Assembly (NCBI GenBank): GCA_017998585.1
Contig: JAGOCT010000020.1
Location: 1 to 12,925 of the forward strand
DNA: 12,925 nt
Reading direction: 5' to 3'
Source: Candidatus Cloacimonadota bacterium
Lineage (GTDB): Bacteria; Cloacimonadota; Cloacimonadia; Cloacimonadales; WRIO01
Both the position numbers and the translations under genes were made by a program. Below are positions 1 to 7,746 of this stretch, in pieces; within the stretch, counting starts at the first letter, position 1; each line of letters begins with the position of its first letter. The notes beneath the pieces were generated by a model that ran no database searches, was not told the DNA's origin, and worked only from the letters and a program-made list of their open reading frames with translations.

Positions 1-834
1 TTTGGCGGTTTCTTTCCAAATGTCATTAAATACTTCTGTAGAGCCAGTAAAATGAATACCGGCAAAATGCTTGTTGTTTAAAGCAATTGAAGATAACTGG
101 CTTCCTCTGCATGGTATAAAATTGATCACACCATCAGGTAAACCGGCTTCTTTATATAATTTCATGAGGAAATAATTTGACAAAATAGATGTCGATGCAG
201 GTTTCCAAATAACGACATTGCCCATCATAGCAGGAGCTGATGCCAAATTAGCAGCTATTGCAGTGAAATTGAAAGGAGTAATTGCCAAAACAAAACCTTC
301 AAGCGGTCTGTATTCCACTCTGTTTTGGTAATGAGCATTCGATTCTGGTTGTTCTTTATAGATGTTTTCCACATATTTTGCATTAAATCTGAAGAAGTCA
401 GCGGTTTCGCAGGTGGAGTCTATTTCTGCCTGATAAATATTTTTGGATTGACCAATCATGGTCGCTGCATTCAGAATATAGCGATAATTGGTTGAAATCA
501 GCTCAGCTGCTTTTAAGAAAATAGAAACACGGTCAAACCAGTCCAGATTTTCCCATTTCTCTTTTGCTTCCATTGCTGCTTCAATCGCCATATTTATCTC
601 TTTTTCTCCGGCAAGACAATAAGTCCCTAACTCATGTTTTGTGTCATGAGGACAGATAATTTTTGAAGTGTTTTCAGTGAACACCTCTTTCCCATTGATA
701 ATAAGGGGGATGTTATGTTTTGTATTCCAGATGGAATCATACTCCTTATATAACCTCTCTAACTCTGGTGAGCCTTTTAAGTATTTTAAAACCGGCTCGT
801 TAATCGGTTCATTGACCGAATATAATGCGTTCAT
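1..834 (-). CDS. pruA: 1-pyrroline-5-carboxylate dehydrogenase (L-glutamate gamma-semialdehyde dehydrogenase), N-terminal 278 residues, runs off the window
   Basis: The enzyme oxidises glutamate semialdehyde/pyrroline-5-carboxylate to glutamate with NAD+, the second step of proline (and arginine/ornithine) breakdown in the cytoplasm. The fragment is read leftward from ATG 834-832, preceded by GGAAAGGAG with good spacing, and stays open to base 1. Aldehyde dehydrogenase superfamily signs are ITPFNFTAIAANLASAP at about 185-201 (the PFNF motif of this subfamily), VVIWKP around 207-212 for cofactor binding, and HFTGSTEVF at 261-269 (Rossmann Gly-Ser-Thr motif). The long N-terminal part before the fold (NEPINEPVLKYLKGS onward) resembles the stand-alone group found in Bacteroidetes-like bacteria and eukaryotes, not the bifunctional PutA. 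The catalytic Glu and Cys lie beyond the window edge, so catalytic competence cannot be checked. It is divergent from hydF. The family call is firm. Confidence 0.93.
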   Translation of the reverse strand, partial: MNALYSVNEPINEPVLKYLKGSPELERLYKEYDSIWNTKHNIPLIINGKEVFTENTSKIICPHDTKHELGTYCLAGEKEINMAIEAAMEAKEKWENLDWFDRVSIFLKAAELISTNYRYILNAATMIGQSKNIYQAEIDSTCETADFFRFNAKYVENIYKEQPESNAHYQNRVEYRPLEGFVLAITPFNFTAIAANLASAPAMMGNVVIWKPASTSILSNYFLMKLYKEAGLPDGVINFIPCRGSQLSSIALNNKHFAGIHFTGSTEVFNDIWKETAK

Positions 835-1262
835 TGTGTACTCCTTTCCAAGCACGGGAGGTTGACCCTTTTCAGGTGTCAGCCCATTGGTCTTTCAATC
901 ATGACTCATTCTGTTTTAGATTGATAGACTTCAGAGATAATCCCTTTTTAAAATAATTGCAGTTTTTGTAAAGTAATTTTTTGAATTTTGCCTATAGACC
1001 CATAAATTAGCCTATTTAAAAGGAAATAATGCGCTTTAATTTTGTTTTTGCTTATTTTAAAAAAATGATTATCTTTTAAAAAGGAGTTTATACTTTTAAA
1101 ATAATATTGACAAAATTATATTTTTTAAAGTCATTAACTCATTAAAAACAGATTGCTAGAAAAGCAGTCTAAAGTAGAGCTTGTCGCTTATAGTACGTGA
1201 ATTTTTGGCAAGCTGGCAGTTTGTGGTACAGAAGCTGTAAATCATCAAATAAAGGAGAGTCC
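835..1262. promoter_or_regulatory. Divergent AT-rich intergenic region between pruA and hydFE
   Basis: No gene is seen in these 428 bases. The strand facing hydF has TTGACA at 1107-1112 inside an imperfect AT palindrome (about 1093-1130, CTTTTAAAATAAT on the left, ATTTTTTAAAG on the right). On the opposite strand the same bases give TTGTCA followed 15 nt later by TATAAA, a possible far-upstream promoter for pruA. The hydF leader contains a small inverted repeat AGCTTG (1178-1183)/CAAGCT (1209-1214). The pruA-side leader (about 840-900) is richer in G+C. No -10 box matching the bacterial consensus at standard spacing follows the TTGACA. A shared control region is an inference from geometry only. 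Confidence 0.45.
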
Positions 1263-2474
1263 ATGAGTCATAAAGGAGACAGAGTCAATATTTGTATTGT
1301 GGGTAAGACCAATACAGGAAAGTCATCACTGATCAATGCTTTAACCGGTCAGTCTATTTCGATAGTTTCGCCTCATCCAGGTACAACCACTGATTCGGTA
1401 ACAAAAGTGTATGAACTGATTCCGGTTGGTCCAGTTACATTTCACGATACTGCTGGTTATGATGACCAAAGTGAGCTTGGTAAACTAAGAATCAAAGCGA
1501 CAGAAAAGAGTATGTGGAAATCTGATATTGTGATACTCCTTTTGGACGAAAGACCTGTCAATGATTTTGATATTCACTTTTTAACCAGGATTCAAGGAAA
1601 AAAAGTGCCCTACCTGATTGTTCAAAACAAGTCGGACTTGCCTGAGCATCAATTAATCGCTGAAAATCAAGAAATGATCAATGAAGAAATCATACCGGTC
1701 AGTTCAGTAAATAATAGCCAAATCGAATTACTAAAAGAAAAACTGATTCAAAAAATAAGTGGTATATACGAACAGCGACCTACGATTACTGAAGGTTTAA
1801 TCAAGGCAAATGATGCGGTTATTTTAAGTATCCCGATTGACAGCTCAGCCCCAAAAGGCAGGATTATTCTACCTCAGGTGCAGGTATTAAGAGAAATACT
1901 TGATTTAAATGCAGTGGCAATTTGCGCACAACCAGCCGAAATCCCTGCAATGCTACAAAAAATGGGTAATCATGCCGATCTGGTCATTACAGACTCGCAG
2001 TGTGTCGAACTGATCAATCAAATCGTTCCCGATCCCATAAAAATCACAACATTTTCCATTTTGATGGCAAATTATAAGGGAGAATTGGATGTGATGCTCC
2101 AGGGTTTAGATGCGCTGACTCATTTACAGGATGGAGACAAGGTGTTAATTGCTGAAGCCTGTTCGCATCATGTTCAATGTGATGACATTGGCAGGCATAA
2201 AATTCCTAAATTACTGGAAAAATTTACAGATAAAAAAATACAGTTTTCATTTGTTAATGCCTATGATTTTCCTGAAGATCTCGAAACCTATCAACTGGTT
2301 ATCCATTGCGGTGCCTGTATGATTAGTTTCAGAGAGATGAAAAGACGTATCAATGAATGTCAGCGTCTTAATGTGCCAATTACGAATTATGGATTGTTAA
2401 TCAGTAAAACACAGGGTGTTTTAGATCGTGCAGTCAAAATATATAGTAAAAACAATGAAGGAAACAATTCATGA
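1263..2474 (+). CDS. hydF: [FeFe]-hydrogenase maturation GTPase HydF
   Basis: HydF is the scaffold GTPase on which the 2Fe subcluster of the [FeFe]-hydrogenase H-cluster is assembled before transfer to HydA. The 403-residue product has the usual length. The N-terminal G domain shows GKTNTGKS at 14-21 (P-loop), GTTTDS at 40-45, DTAG at 62-65 and NKSD at 122-125. The middle dimerisation part follows from about 180. The C-terminal cluster-binding part carries C300-x-H302 and, 46 residues on, the HCGAC sequence (H348, C349, C352), which is the CxH...HCxxC signature of HydF. I chose ATG 1263 because AAAGGAG lies 5 nt upstream and the G domain starts right after. A GTG at 1197 in frame lacks an SD and would add 22 non-family residues. 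The stop overlaps the hydE start. Confidence 0.95.
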   Translation: MSHKGDRVNICIVGKTNTGKSSLINALTGQSISIVSPHPGTTTDSVTKVYELIPVGPVTFHDTAGYDDQSELGKLRIKATEKSMWKSDIVILLLDERPVNDFDIHFLTRIQGKKVPYLIVQNKSDLPEHQLIAENQEMINEEIIPVSSVNNSQIELLKEKLIQKISGIYEQRPTITEGLIKANDAVILSIPIDSSAPKGRIILPQVQVLREILDLNAVAICAQPAEIPAMLQKMGNHADLVITDSQCVELINQIVPDPIKITTFSILMANYKGELDVMLQGLDALTHLQDGDKVLIAEACSHHVQCDDIGRHKIPKLLEKFTDKKIQFSFVNAYDFPEDLETYQLVIHCGACMISFREMKRRINECQRLNVPITNYGLLISKTQGVLDRAVKIYSKNNEGNNS

Positions 2475-3514
2475 ACCCAAATGTAGAAATAGTCAATAAA
2501 GCCTATTCAACCGGATTACTGGAAAAGAATGAAATTGTCGCTTTACTCAGTGATTCCAATATCAACTCTTATTTGTACGAGAAGGCAGGTCATAAAAAAA
2601 ACGAGATATTAGGCAATGAAGTGCACTTGCGCGCATTGATAGAAATAAGCAATATTTGTAAACAAAACTGCCTTTACTGCGGTGTTAGACGTGATAACAA
2701 AGCGGTTCAGCGCTACAAACTGACTAATGAAGAAATTTTGAACTTAGCCAGAATTGCAAAAAAGAACAATTTCTACACAGTTGTATTACAGGGTGGGGAA
2801 AATGAGGTATATACAACTGATGAATTTTGTAAAATCCTTTCTGAAATAAAGCAAATGGATTTAGCGATTACGCTCAGTATAGGTGAAAAAACTCATGATG
2901 AATATGCTCGTCTTAAAGAGGCAGGTGCAGATCGTTTTCTTCTCAGAATAGAAACAACTGATGATGTTCTCTATGAAAAAATGGATCCAGGTATGAGTTT
3001 TCAAAACAGAATCAGATGTCTCAGAAATTTGAAGCATCTTGGTTATGAAACCGGCAGTGGCTCATTAATCGGCTTACCTGGTCAGTCGTTTGAATCTATT
3101 GCTGATGATATTCTGTTTTTTAAAGAGATTGATGCTGACATGATTGGGGTTGGCCCTTTTATTGCTCATCCGGATACACCTCTCAAAGACTGTGCAAATG
3201 GTGATCTTTTTTTAGCGCTTAAAGTCATGGCTATTATCAGACTTTTGATGCCTGATATTAATATTCCTGCTACAACAGCTATGGAAGCGCTTAACTCTGA
3301 TGGCAGAATTATCGCACTGAAAAGCGGTGCGAATGTCCTGATGCTCAATTTTACAGATGAATTTCACCGTAATATGTATGACCTGTATCCAGGTAAACAG
3401 GAAGTGGCACTTTCTACCCGCTTAAATCTTAAAGAATTGAATGACCAGCTCAATCTTCATGGCATGAAAGTCTCTGAGCATAAAGGTTTTAGAAAGTTTG
3501 CAAAACCTCAGTGA
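2471..3514 (+). CDS. hydE: [FeFe]-hydrogenase maturation radical SAM protein HydE
   Basis: HydE is a radical S-adenosylmethionine enzyme that works with HydG and HydF in making the dithiomethylamine-bearing 2Fe subcluster of [FeFe]-hydrogenase. The 347-residue product has the CX3CX2C radical SAM cluster motif in NICKQNCLYCGVRR (C63, C67, C70), followed by VVLQGGE at 104-110 (SAM contact), then SGSLIGLPGQ at 196-205 and GPFIAHPDTPL at 228-238, all HydE/BioB-like barrel elements. The length and the GVRR after the cluster fit HydE. HydG is longer (about 470 residues) and has an extra C-terminal cluster. The Cys residues that bind an optional second cluster in some HydE proteins are not present after YPGK in the C-terminal part. 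It is translationally coupled to hydF by a 4-nt ATGA overlap, with AAGGAA 7 nt upstream. Confidence 0.93.
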   Translation: MNPNVEIVNKAYSTGLLEKNEIVALLSDSNINSYLYEKAGHKKNEILGNEVHLRALIEISNICKQNCLYCGVRRDNKAVQRYKLTNEEILNLARIAKKNNFYTVVLQGGENEVYTTDEFCKILSEIKQMDLAITLSIGEKTHDEYARLKEAGADRFLLRIETTDDVLYEKMDPGMSFQNRIRCLRNLKHLGYETGSGSLIGLPGQSFESIADDILFFKEIDADMIGVGPFIAHPDTPLKDCANGDLFLALKVMAIIRLLMPDINIPATTAMEALNSDGRIIALKSGANVLMLNFTDEFHRNMYDLYPGKQEVALSTRLNLKELNDQLNLHGMKVSEHKGFRKFAKPQ

Positions 3515-3594
3515 TAAAAAAGTCAATTGTACTGATTTGTTGTTTTCTGAGATCCTTTTTAATGGCTAATTGCCAATAATTGTGCATGAAATAT

Positions 3595-3627
3595 AAATGG
3601 GAAAGAGTTACTTTTTCCCATTTTTTT
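3595..3627 (+). terminator. Intrinsic terminator after hydE
   Basis: The arms AAATGGGAAA (3595-3604) and TTTCCCATTT (3614-3623) form a 10-bp perfect stem, and the right arm runs into a T7 tract (3621-3627). It lies about 80 nt past the hydE stop, between hydE and the next rightward gene. Confidence 0.8.
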
Positions 3628-3637
3628 AAAAAAAACA

Positions 3638-3666
3638 TTGACATTTTATTTTTAATATCAAAAAAT
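3638..3666 (+). promoter_or_regulatory. Possible promoter of the 677-residue exported protein
   Basis: A perfect TTGACA -35 hexamer at 3638-3643 follows directly on a T7A8 tract (3621-3635), which could act as an UP-like element. At 17-nt spacing the -10 position reads AAAAAT, which is poor, so only the -35 and the A/T tract are persuasive. The tract is shared with the T-run of the terminator just upstream. Confidence 0.35.
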
Positions 3667-3710
3667 TGTCTCATACTGAGTAATCAGTAATACATTAAAA
3701 TGGAGGATTT

Positions 3711-5744
3711 ATGTATTTGAAAAAGACTGGAAGAAAATCGCTGTTATTAGTAACTTTTATCATGTTCGCAACTTTATTGGCTGCTCAACTTAAACGAGTA
3801 GAAACAACCTATCTTCAGTTACCAAGTGAAGGCATTAAGTACGAAAAGGTAGAGGTTTATGTTACACTCGATCAGTCTGCTTCAAGAGATTTACTGGGGA
3901 AATTTGGTGCTTTAGGGAAAAAAGCAGCAGAAGGTGTCAAAGATATTACTGAAGTTTATGATACATGGCCATTAGTACCAAAATTTGTTAAAAATCCAAA
4001 TAAAGGTAAAGGTGTTTTAAGACTTGATCTGACATATAGCTGTGATGATCTGACTAAACCGATGACTGCACCTCCAGTAAATCAACAAAGAGGTGGTCAC
4101 GTGGTGCCTTATAAAGTATATGCTAAAGTTAAAGTGACTGATCCAAGCGGTAAAGTGATTTATGATCGTAATTATGGTGTATTGACAGGTGAGTTCGTCA
4201 GTCAGACATATGAAGAAGCTAATCAGGCAAAAGATGGTCTTGGTACTTATGAAAAAGCCTGTATTCGTGGTGCGATGGCAAAAGCGCGTGCTGAATTTTT
4301 TGGAAGATATGGTTTTAGTACAATTGATGCACGTCTTGACTTAGGTCCTGTCAAAGATATTAAAGAGAGTAAAAAAGCAAGTGAAGGTGTCATCAACATA
4401 TTCAAAGGCAAAACTTCTTTTGGATTGACTTTAAAAGAAAAGGAAATTGTAAAATCTTATGCTCAACTGATTGAAAAAGAAGTTGATAAATGCTCTCCAA
4501 AAACAAAATGGATTGCTTATCATAATCTGGCAGTATGTTATGCATGGCTTGAAGACGCTGTTAAGGCAAAAGAATATCTTGAAAAAGAATATCAGGAAGT
4601 TAAACCTTCAATTGATAAAGTTATCAATTTTTCTATCAATCGTAAAGGTGGATATACTGGCGGGGATGGAGATAAGTTTGAAGCATACAACAATATAGAA
4701 GAATTTGTTAACTATTATCCATCTGCAGCAGCAAAACACCGTCAATTATTGGTTTCATTATCTCGTCCGGTAAAACAGTTAGTGGACTTTTATGCAAACA
4801 ATGACTTACTTTGTTCAATCTATGGTATCGAATATATGGTTGATTTTTTCCCATTCCAGAAATTCTTTACAAATCCTAAAAAAGTAACAACTACCATTAC
4901 CCCTTCACAAGGTAATCCAATCATTGCGAAGCAGGAATTTGATAAATCAGGAAAAATAAAAGAAGTAAGAATTGAAAGTAAAACAGATGAAGGTAAAACG
5001 CTTGAAACAAAAAAACTTGTCGTAGATTATAATCCTGACGGATCTTATAAATCAATTACAGCTAAGGCATTTCTCATTGATAAGAGTAATCTGAGAAATT
5101 GGGATAACCCACTGGACAGAATGACCAAGGGACGAGCTGATGGTATTATAGATGGTGGTTTCTGGGGTGAAATCTTTAATAATAACTATGAAGAGCTTCA
5201 ATTAACATTTGATATGGAAGGCAGAATGTATATTGAAGGTAACTCCTTCTTTTCAAGTGCAGATCCAATTATGAAACGTTTTGTTGGTGATAATGACATT
5301 AAACTGACTTCTGCAAATACAAAAAGTGAATTTTCAGCGCTTACTAACCTCAATGAACAAGGCTTAATTGACTTGTCTGAATGGAAAGGAGAAGTGGTGA
5401 TGACCTGGAGTATGACCGGAGCAGAAAGTGTTACTTCAAAAGTGAATAAAAACTATAAAATTACAAAGACTGATGAAAAAGGATTTCCATTAATGTTGAA
5501 TTACAATTATGAAAATAAGGCGAAATTCAAATCATCTAAAACTAATTGGAAAGGTATTGCTGATCGCTTCAAATCTTACGACAACCTCTATAATGAAAAA
5601 CTCTCTGCTCCAAAAGTAACAACTAATAGCTTTGAAGTGCAGAAAAGCCAAAATTGGCCATGTAAATACACATTTGATGCAAAAGGCAACTGGATTACTG
5701 CAGAAATTGGCAGTATAAAAATCACAAGAGAAATTAAGTATTAA
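3711..5744 (+). CDS. Exported protein of unknown function (677 residues) with a short TPR-like helical segment
   Basis: I do not recognise a named family. The N-terminus has a basic start (KKTGRKS), a hydrophobic stretch at 10-24 and LLAAQ, giving a likely signal peptidase I site after A25. There is no lipobox Cys, so it should be released into the periplasm or to the outside. The first 230 residues after the signal look beta-rich with mixed helices. Residues about 243-296 are helical, and WIAYHNLAVCYAWLEDAVK (267-285) resembles one TPR hairpin. The last third has FD..G-type beta strands (FDKSGKIKEV, FDMEGRMYIEG, FDAKGNWITAEIG), the last ending in ITREIKY, a pattern common in exported beta-repeat proteins. 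The start has GGAGG 4 nt upstream. It stands alone between two terminators and so is probably monocistronic. Confidence 0.85.
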   Translation: MYLKKTGRKSLLLVTFIMFATLLAAQLKRVETTYLQLPSEGIKYEKVEVYVTLDQSASRDLLGKFGALGKKAAEGVKDITEVYDTWPLVPKFVKNPNKGKGVLRLDLTYSCDDLTKPMTAPPVNQQRGGHVVPYKVYAKVKVTDPSGKVIYDRNYGVLTGEFVSQTYEEANQAKDGLGTYEKACIRGAMAKARAEFFGRYGFSTIDARLDLGPVKDIKESKKASEGVINIFKGKTSFGLTLKEKEIVKSYAQLIEKEVDKCSPKTKWIAYHNLAVCYAWLEDAVKAKEYLEKEYQEVKPSIDKVINFSINRKGGYTGGDGDKFEAYNNIEEFVNYYPSAAAKHRQLLVSLSRPVKQLVDFYANNDLLCSIYGIEYMVDFFPFQKFFTNPKKVTTTITPSQGNPIIAKQEFDKSGKIKEVRIESKTDEGKTLETKKLVVDYNPDGSYKSITAKAFLIDKSNLRNWDNPLDRMTKGRADGIIDGGFWGEIFNNNYEELQLTFDMEGRMYIEGNSFFSSADPIMKRFVGDNDIKLTSANTKSEFSALTNLNEQGLIDLSEWKGEVVMTWSMTGAESVTSKVNKNYKITKTDEKGFPLMLNYNYENKAKFKSSKTNWKGIADRFKSYDNLYNEKLSAPKVTTNSFEVQKSQNWPCKYTFDAKGNWITAEIGSIKITREIKY

Positions 5745-5775
5745 TCATCCAATATACAGAAATACCTGTAAACAG

Positions 5776-5802
5776 AAAGCCGCAGATTTATCTGCGGCTT
5801 TT
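5776..5802. terminator. Bidirectional terminator between the exported-protein gene and pepF
   Basis: The perfect 11-bp arms AAAGCCGCAGA (5776-5786) and TCTGCGGCTTT (5791-5801) enclose a TTTA loop. The GC-rich core with T/A flanks works in both directions, which fits its place between convergent genes ending at 5744 and 5819. Confidence 0.88.
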
Positions 5803-5818
5803 AAAATTCTAAGGCTTT

Positions 5819-7534
5819 TTAATTTAACTGATCTAATTCTTTTTTTACAAAAGCCACTATTTCATTCAGGTAATCTGCATCAAATTTGAAGTTTACACCG
5901 GCAATTTCATACAGTTCATTAACTGGTTTGGAGTATCCTGCTTTCAAGAAATTCTTGTATTGTTCAATTGCTTGTTTTGGGTTTTCGCGATAATTCTTAT
6001 ATATTGCCAGTGCGCCTAGTTGAGACATTCCGTATTCAATATAATAGAAAGGCACTTCAAAGATATGTAATTGAAGCATCCAGCGATTTTGTTTTTCAGC
6101 ATCGAGTCCATTCCAGTCAATCCCTACATTGAACCGATCCATTAAGGATGCAAAATACTGATGTCTTTCATCAGCTGTGTGATTTGGATTGGTATAAATC
6201 CAGTGCTGGAAGGCATCAACAGTCATACACCATGGCAAAAACTCCAGAGTGCCTAGGATTTGCTCTTTTTTGGCTTTGATAAAATCCGCATTATCTGGAT
6301 AAAATTCTTTCCAGTAATCCATTGTCATCAGTTCCATACTCATAGAAGCCAGCTCTGCAATCTCACTTGGTGTTGATTTATAGAATTCATTTGTAATGGA
6401 AGACATTGCCATTGCGTGCATCGCATGACCACTTTCATGAAGTAGGGTTGTTACATCATCATGTAAGCCAACTGAATTCATAAATATAAATGAAGAGTTT
6501 ACTGCATTGATTGGATAATTGTAACCACCCGGTGATTTGCCTTTTCTGTTTTCTAAATCAAGATACTGACTGTTTTTCATTTTATTCAGTGTTAACGCGA
6601 AATCATGGTCAATCTGATCCAGAATATGGATGGATTTATCAATCAACTCTTCACTGTTTTCAAATGGTTTTAGTTTTTTACCATCGAGATCAACTGCAGT
6701 ATCCCATGGTCTGACACTTTCTATATTCAATTTCTGGCGTCTTTCCTCTGTTTGTTCTTTTAAAAAGGGTAATACCGCTTTTTCTACACCTTCATGAAAC
6801 ATGAAGAGTGCCTGAGGTGTATAAGAAAAACGGCCTTTTTTCTGATGCATATAATCTCTGAAATTATCAAAACCAGCATTCTTTGCTTCTTCGATTCTTA
6901 ATGCCTTCATCTCATCAAACAGCTGGTTAAATGTATCTCTGTCTTCAGCCAGTCTGTTCATTCTTAAATGCCATGCTTTTTCGCGAACAGCTCTGTCCTG
7001 CTCTTTCAGATAGACACTGAGTTGAGCCATGGTTTTTTCTTCTCCATCAAACATGACATTCATTTTACCATAAATAGTACCATATTTGGTTTCTAATTGA
7101 GTAATTTTCTCTTGTATTGCGATATTCTCTTCTCTAAACAATTCTATGTCATTGGCGATGATTTGATTGAGCAGTTTATACTGTTTTTCATTCAGTTCAT
7201 TTCTGAAAGGGGAAGTGTAGAATTTCTTTTTTAACTCAAAATCGTATGTTTGCATGGGGGAGATGATTTTTTCCTGATATTCATTGAAAGCATTTAATAA
7301 TGCTTCATTAGCAGAATCACAAGTCATTTTGATATATCGCCACGCCATTTCATCAGCAATCAGTTCATCAAATTCAGATTTTTTTTCTAAAAAAGTTAAT
7401 AAATCTGTAGCATTGTTGATCTCCATTATCTGAAGGTTTTCAAGTTCAGCTTTTAGAAAATCCCAGTCATCTGTTTTAAAGGATTCATTATAGAATCTTA
7501 AAGTACGGGTTTGTAGTTTTTCGTTTGTTATCAT
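5819..7534 (-). CDS. pepF: Oligoendopeptidase F-type zinc metallopeptidase (family M3)
   Basis: This is a cytoplasmic oligopeptidase that cuts short peptides, suiting a peptide- or amino-acid-using life. The 571-residue product has the usual length for the PepF branch of M3. The zinc site is HESGH at H366, E367 and H370, with E394 in SEIAELASM as the likely third ligand by alignment with the FVE motif of M3 enzymes. The family's C-terminal tyrosine-rich part is present (HIFEVPFYYIEYGMSQLGA, with the FYYIEYG pattern). No signal peptide is seen. I prefer ATG 7534-7532, preceded by AAGGGG 6 nt upstream. The in-frame ATG at 7564 has no SD and would lie near or before the transcript start if the TTGACG at 7589-7584 is the -35. 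It is monocistronic and divergent from the parvulin-like gene. Confidence 0.93.
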   Translation of the reverse strand: MITNEKLQTRTLRFYNESFKTDDWDFLKAELENLQIMEINNATDLLTFLEKKSEFDELIADEMAWRYIKMTCDSANEALLNAFNEYQEKIISPMQTYDFELKKKFYTSPFRNELNEKQYKLLNQIIANDIELFREENIAIQEKITQLETKYGTIYGKMNVMFDGEEKTMAQLSVYLKEQDRAVREKAWHLRMNRLAEDRDTFNQLFDEMKALRIEEAKNAGFDNFRDYMHQKKGRFSYTPQALFMFHEGVEKAVLPFLKEQTEERRQKLNIESVRPWDTAVDLDGKKLKPFENSEELIDKSIHILDQIDHDFALTLNKMKNSQYLDLENRKGKSPGGYNYPINAVNSSFIFMNSVGLHDDVTTLLHESGHAMHAMAMSSITNEFYKSTPSEIAELASMSMELMTMDYWKEFYPDNADFIKAKKEQILGTLEFLPWCMTVDAFQHWIYTNPNHTADERHQYFASLMDRFNVGIDWNGLDAEKQNRWMLQLHIFEVPFYYIEYGMSQLGALAIYKNYRENPKQAIEQYKNFLKAGYSKPVNELYEIAGVNFKFDADYLNEIVAFVKKELDQLN

Positions 7535-7583
7535 TTCTAACCCCTTAGATTTTTTTTGAATCATTTAATAAAAGTACTCTATT

Positions 7584-7610
7584 CGTCAACTTAATTTTTT
7601 TTAAAAAAAA
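7584..7610 (-). promoter_or_regulatory. Possible pepF promoter -35 with A/T tract
   Basis: On the minus strand TTGACG (7589-7584) follows a T8A8 palindromic tract (7595-7610). The -10 position at 17 nt reads AAATGA, which is poor. A start near 7554 would leave a leader of about 20 nt to the preferred ATG at 7534. The T8A8 tract is shared with the promoter facing the other way. Confidence 0.35.
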
Positions 7611-7611
7611 C

Positions 7612-7640
7612 TTGCATAAAAACCGATATATATCCATATT
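7612..7640 (+). promoter_or_regulatory. Probable promoter of the parvulin-like gene
   Basis: TTGCAT (7612-7617) and CATATT (7635-7640) are spaced by exactly 17 nt, and the T8A8 tract lies one base upstream. This is the best sigma70-like promoter in the window. The start would fall near 7647, giving a leader of about 100 nt that contains the palindromic element at 7652-7677. Confidence 0.5.
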
Positions 7641-7651
7641 GTGTTTTATGC
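7614..7651. promoter_or_regulatory. Inverted repeat over the promoter, possible operator
   Basis: The perfect 8-bp arms GCATAAAA (7614-7621) and TTTTATGC (7644-7651) are separated by 22 bp, so arm centres are 30 bp apart, about three helical turns. The left arm overlaps the putative -35 and the right arm covers the predicted start site. No regulator gene is nearby. Confidence 0.4.
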
Positions 7652-7677
7652 GTACTACAAACATCATGTTTGTAGCC
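7652..7677 (+). repeat. 26-bp palindromic element, copy 1
   Basis: The core is CTACAAACAT, one base, then ATGTTTGTAG (7655-7675), a perfect 10-bp inverted repeat with a 1-bp centre, flanked by GTA on the left and CC on the right. It matches the copy at 9693-9718 at 23 of 26 positions in the same orientation. It sits in the leader of the parvulin-like gene, without a T-run, so it is not an ordinary terminator. Confidence 0.7.
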
Positions 7678-7746
7678 TTCTGTCAGTAGATTGTAAATAT
7701 AACAGCTGATTTTCGCTGGAAACACATCATCATAAAAGGAAGAAAT

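Noticed and set aside
668..865. Rightward ORF antisense to the pruA start
   Set aside because: It overlaps a firm aldehyde dehydrogenase reading frame on the other strand, with no SD or family features.
1217..1250. A third, decayed copy of the 26-bp element in the hydF leader (GTTTGTGG, later GTAAATC)
   Set aside because: Only short scattered matches remain and the left arm is absent; within chance for this base composition.
1197..1262. GTG start giving HydF a 22-residue N-terminal extension
   Set aside because: No SD before the GTG, while AAAGGAG lies 5 nt before ATG 1263, directly in front of the G domain.
3489..3674. Leftward 61-codon ORF overlapping the hydE end and terminator
   Set aside because: It runs through the terminator hairpin and A/T tract, has no SD and no family features; it is a chance ORF.
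7535..7564. Upstream ATG for pepF at 7564
   Set aside because: It has no SD and lies at or ahead of the likely transcript start; the ATG at 7534 has AAGGGG at proper distance.
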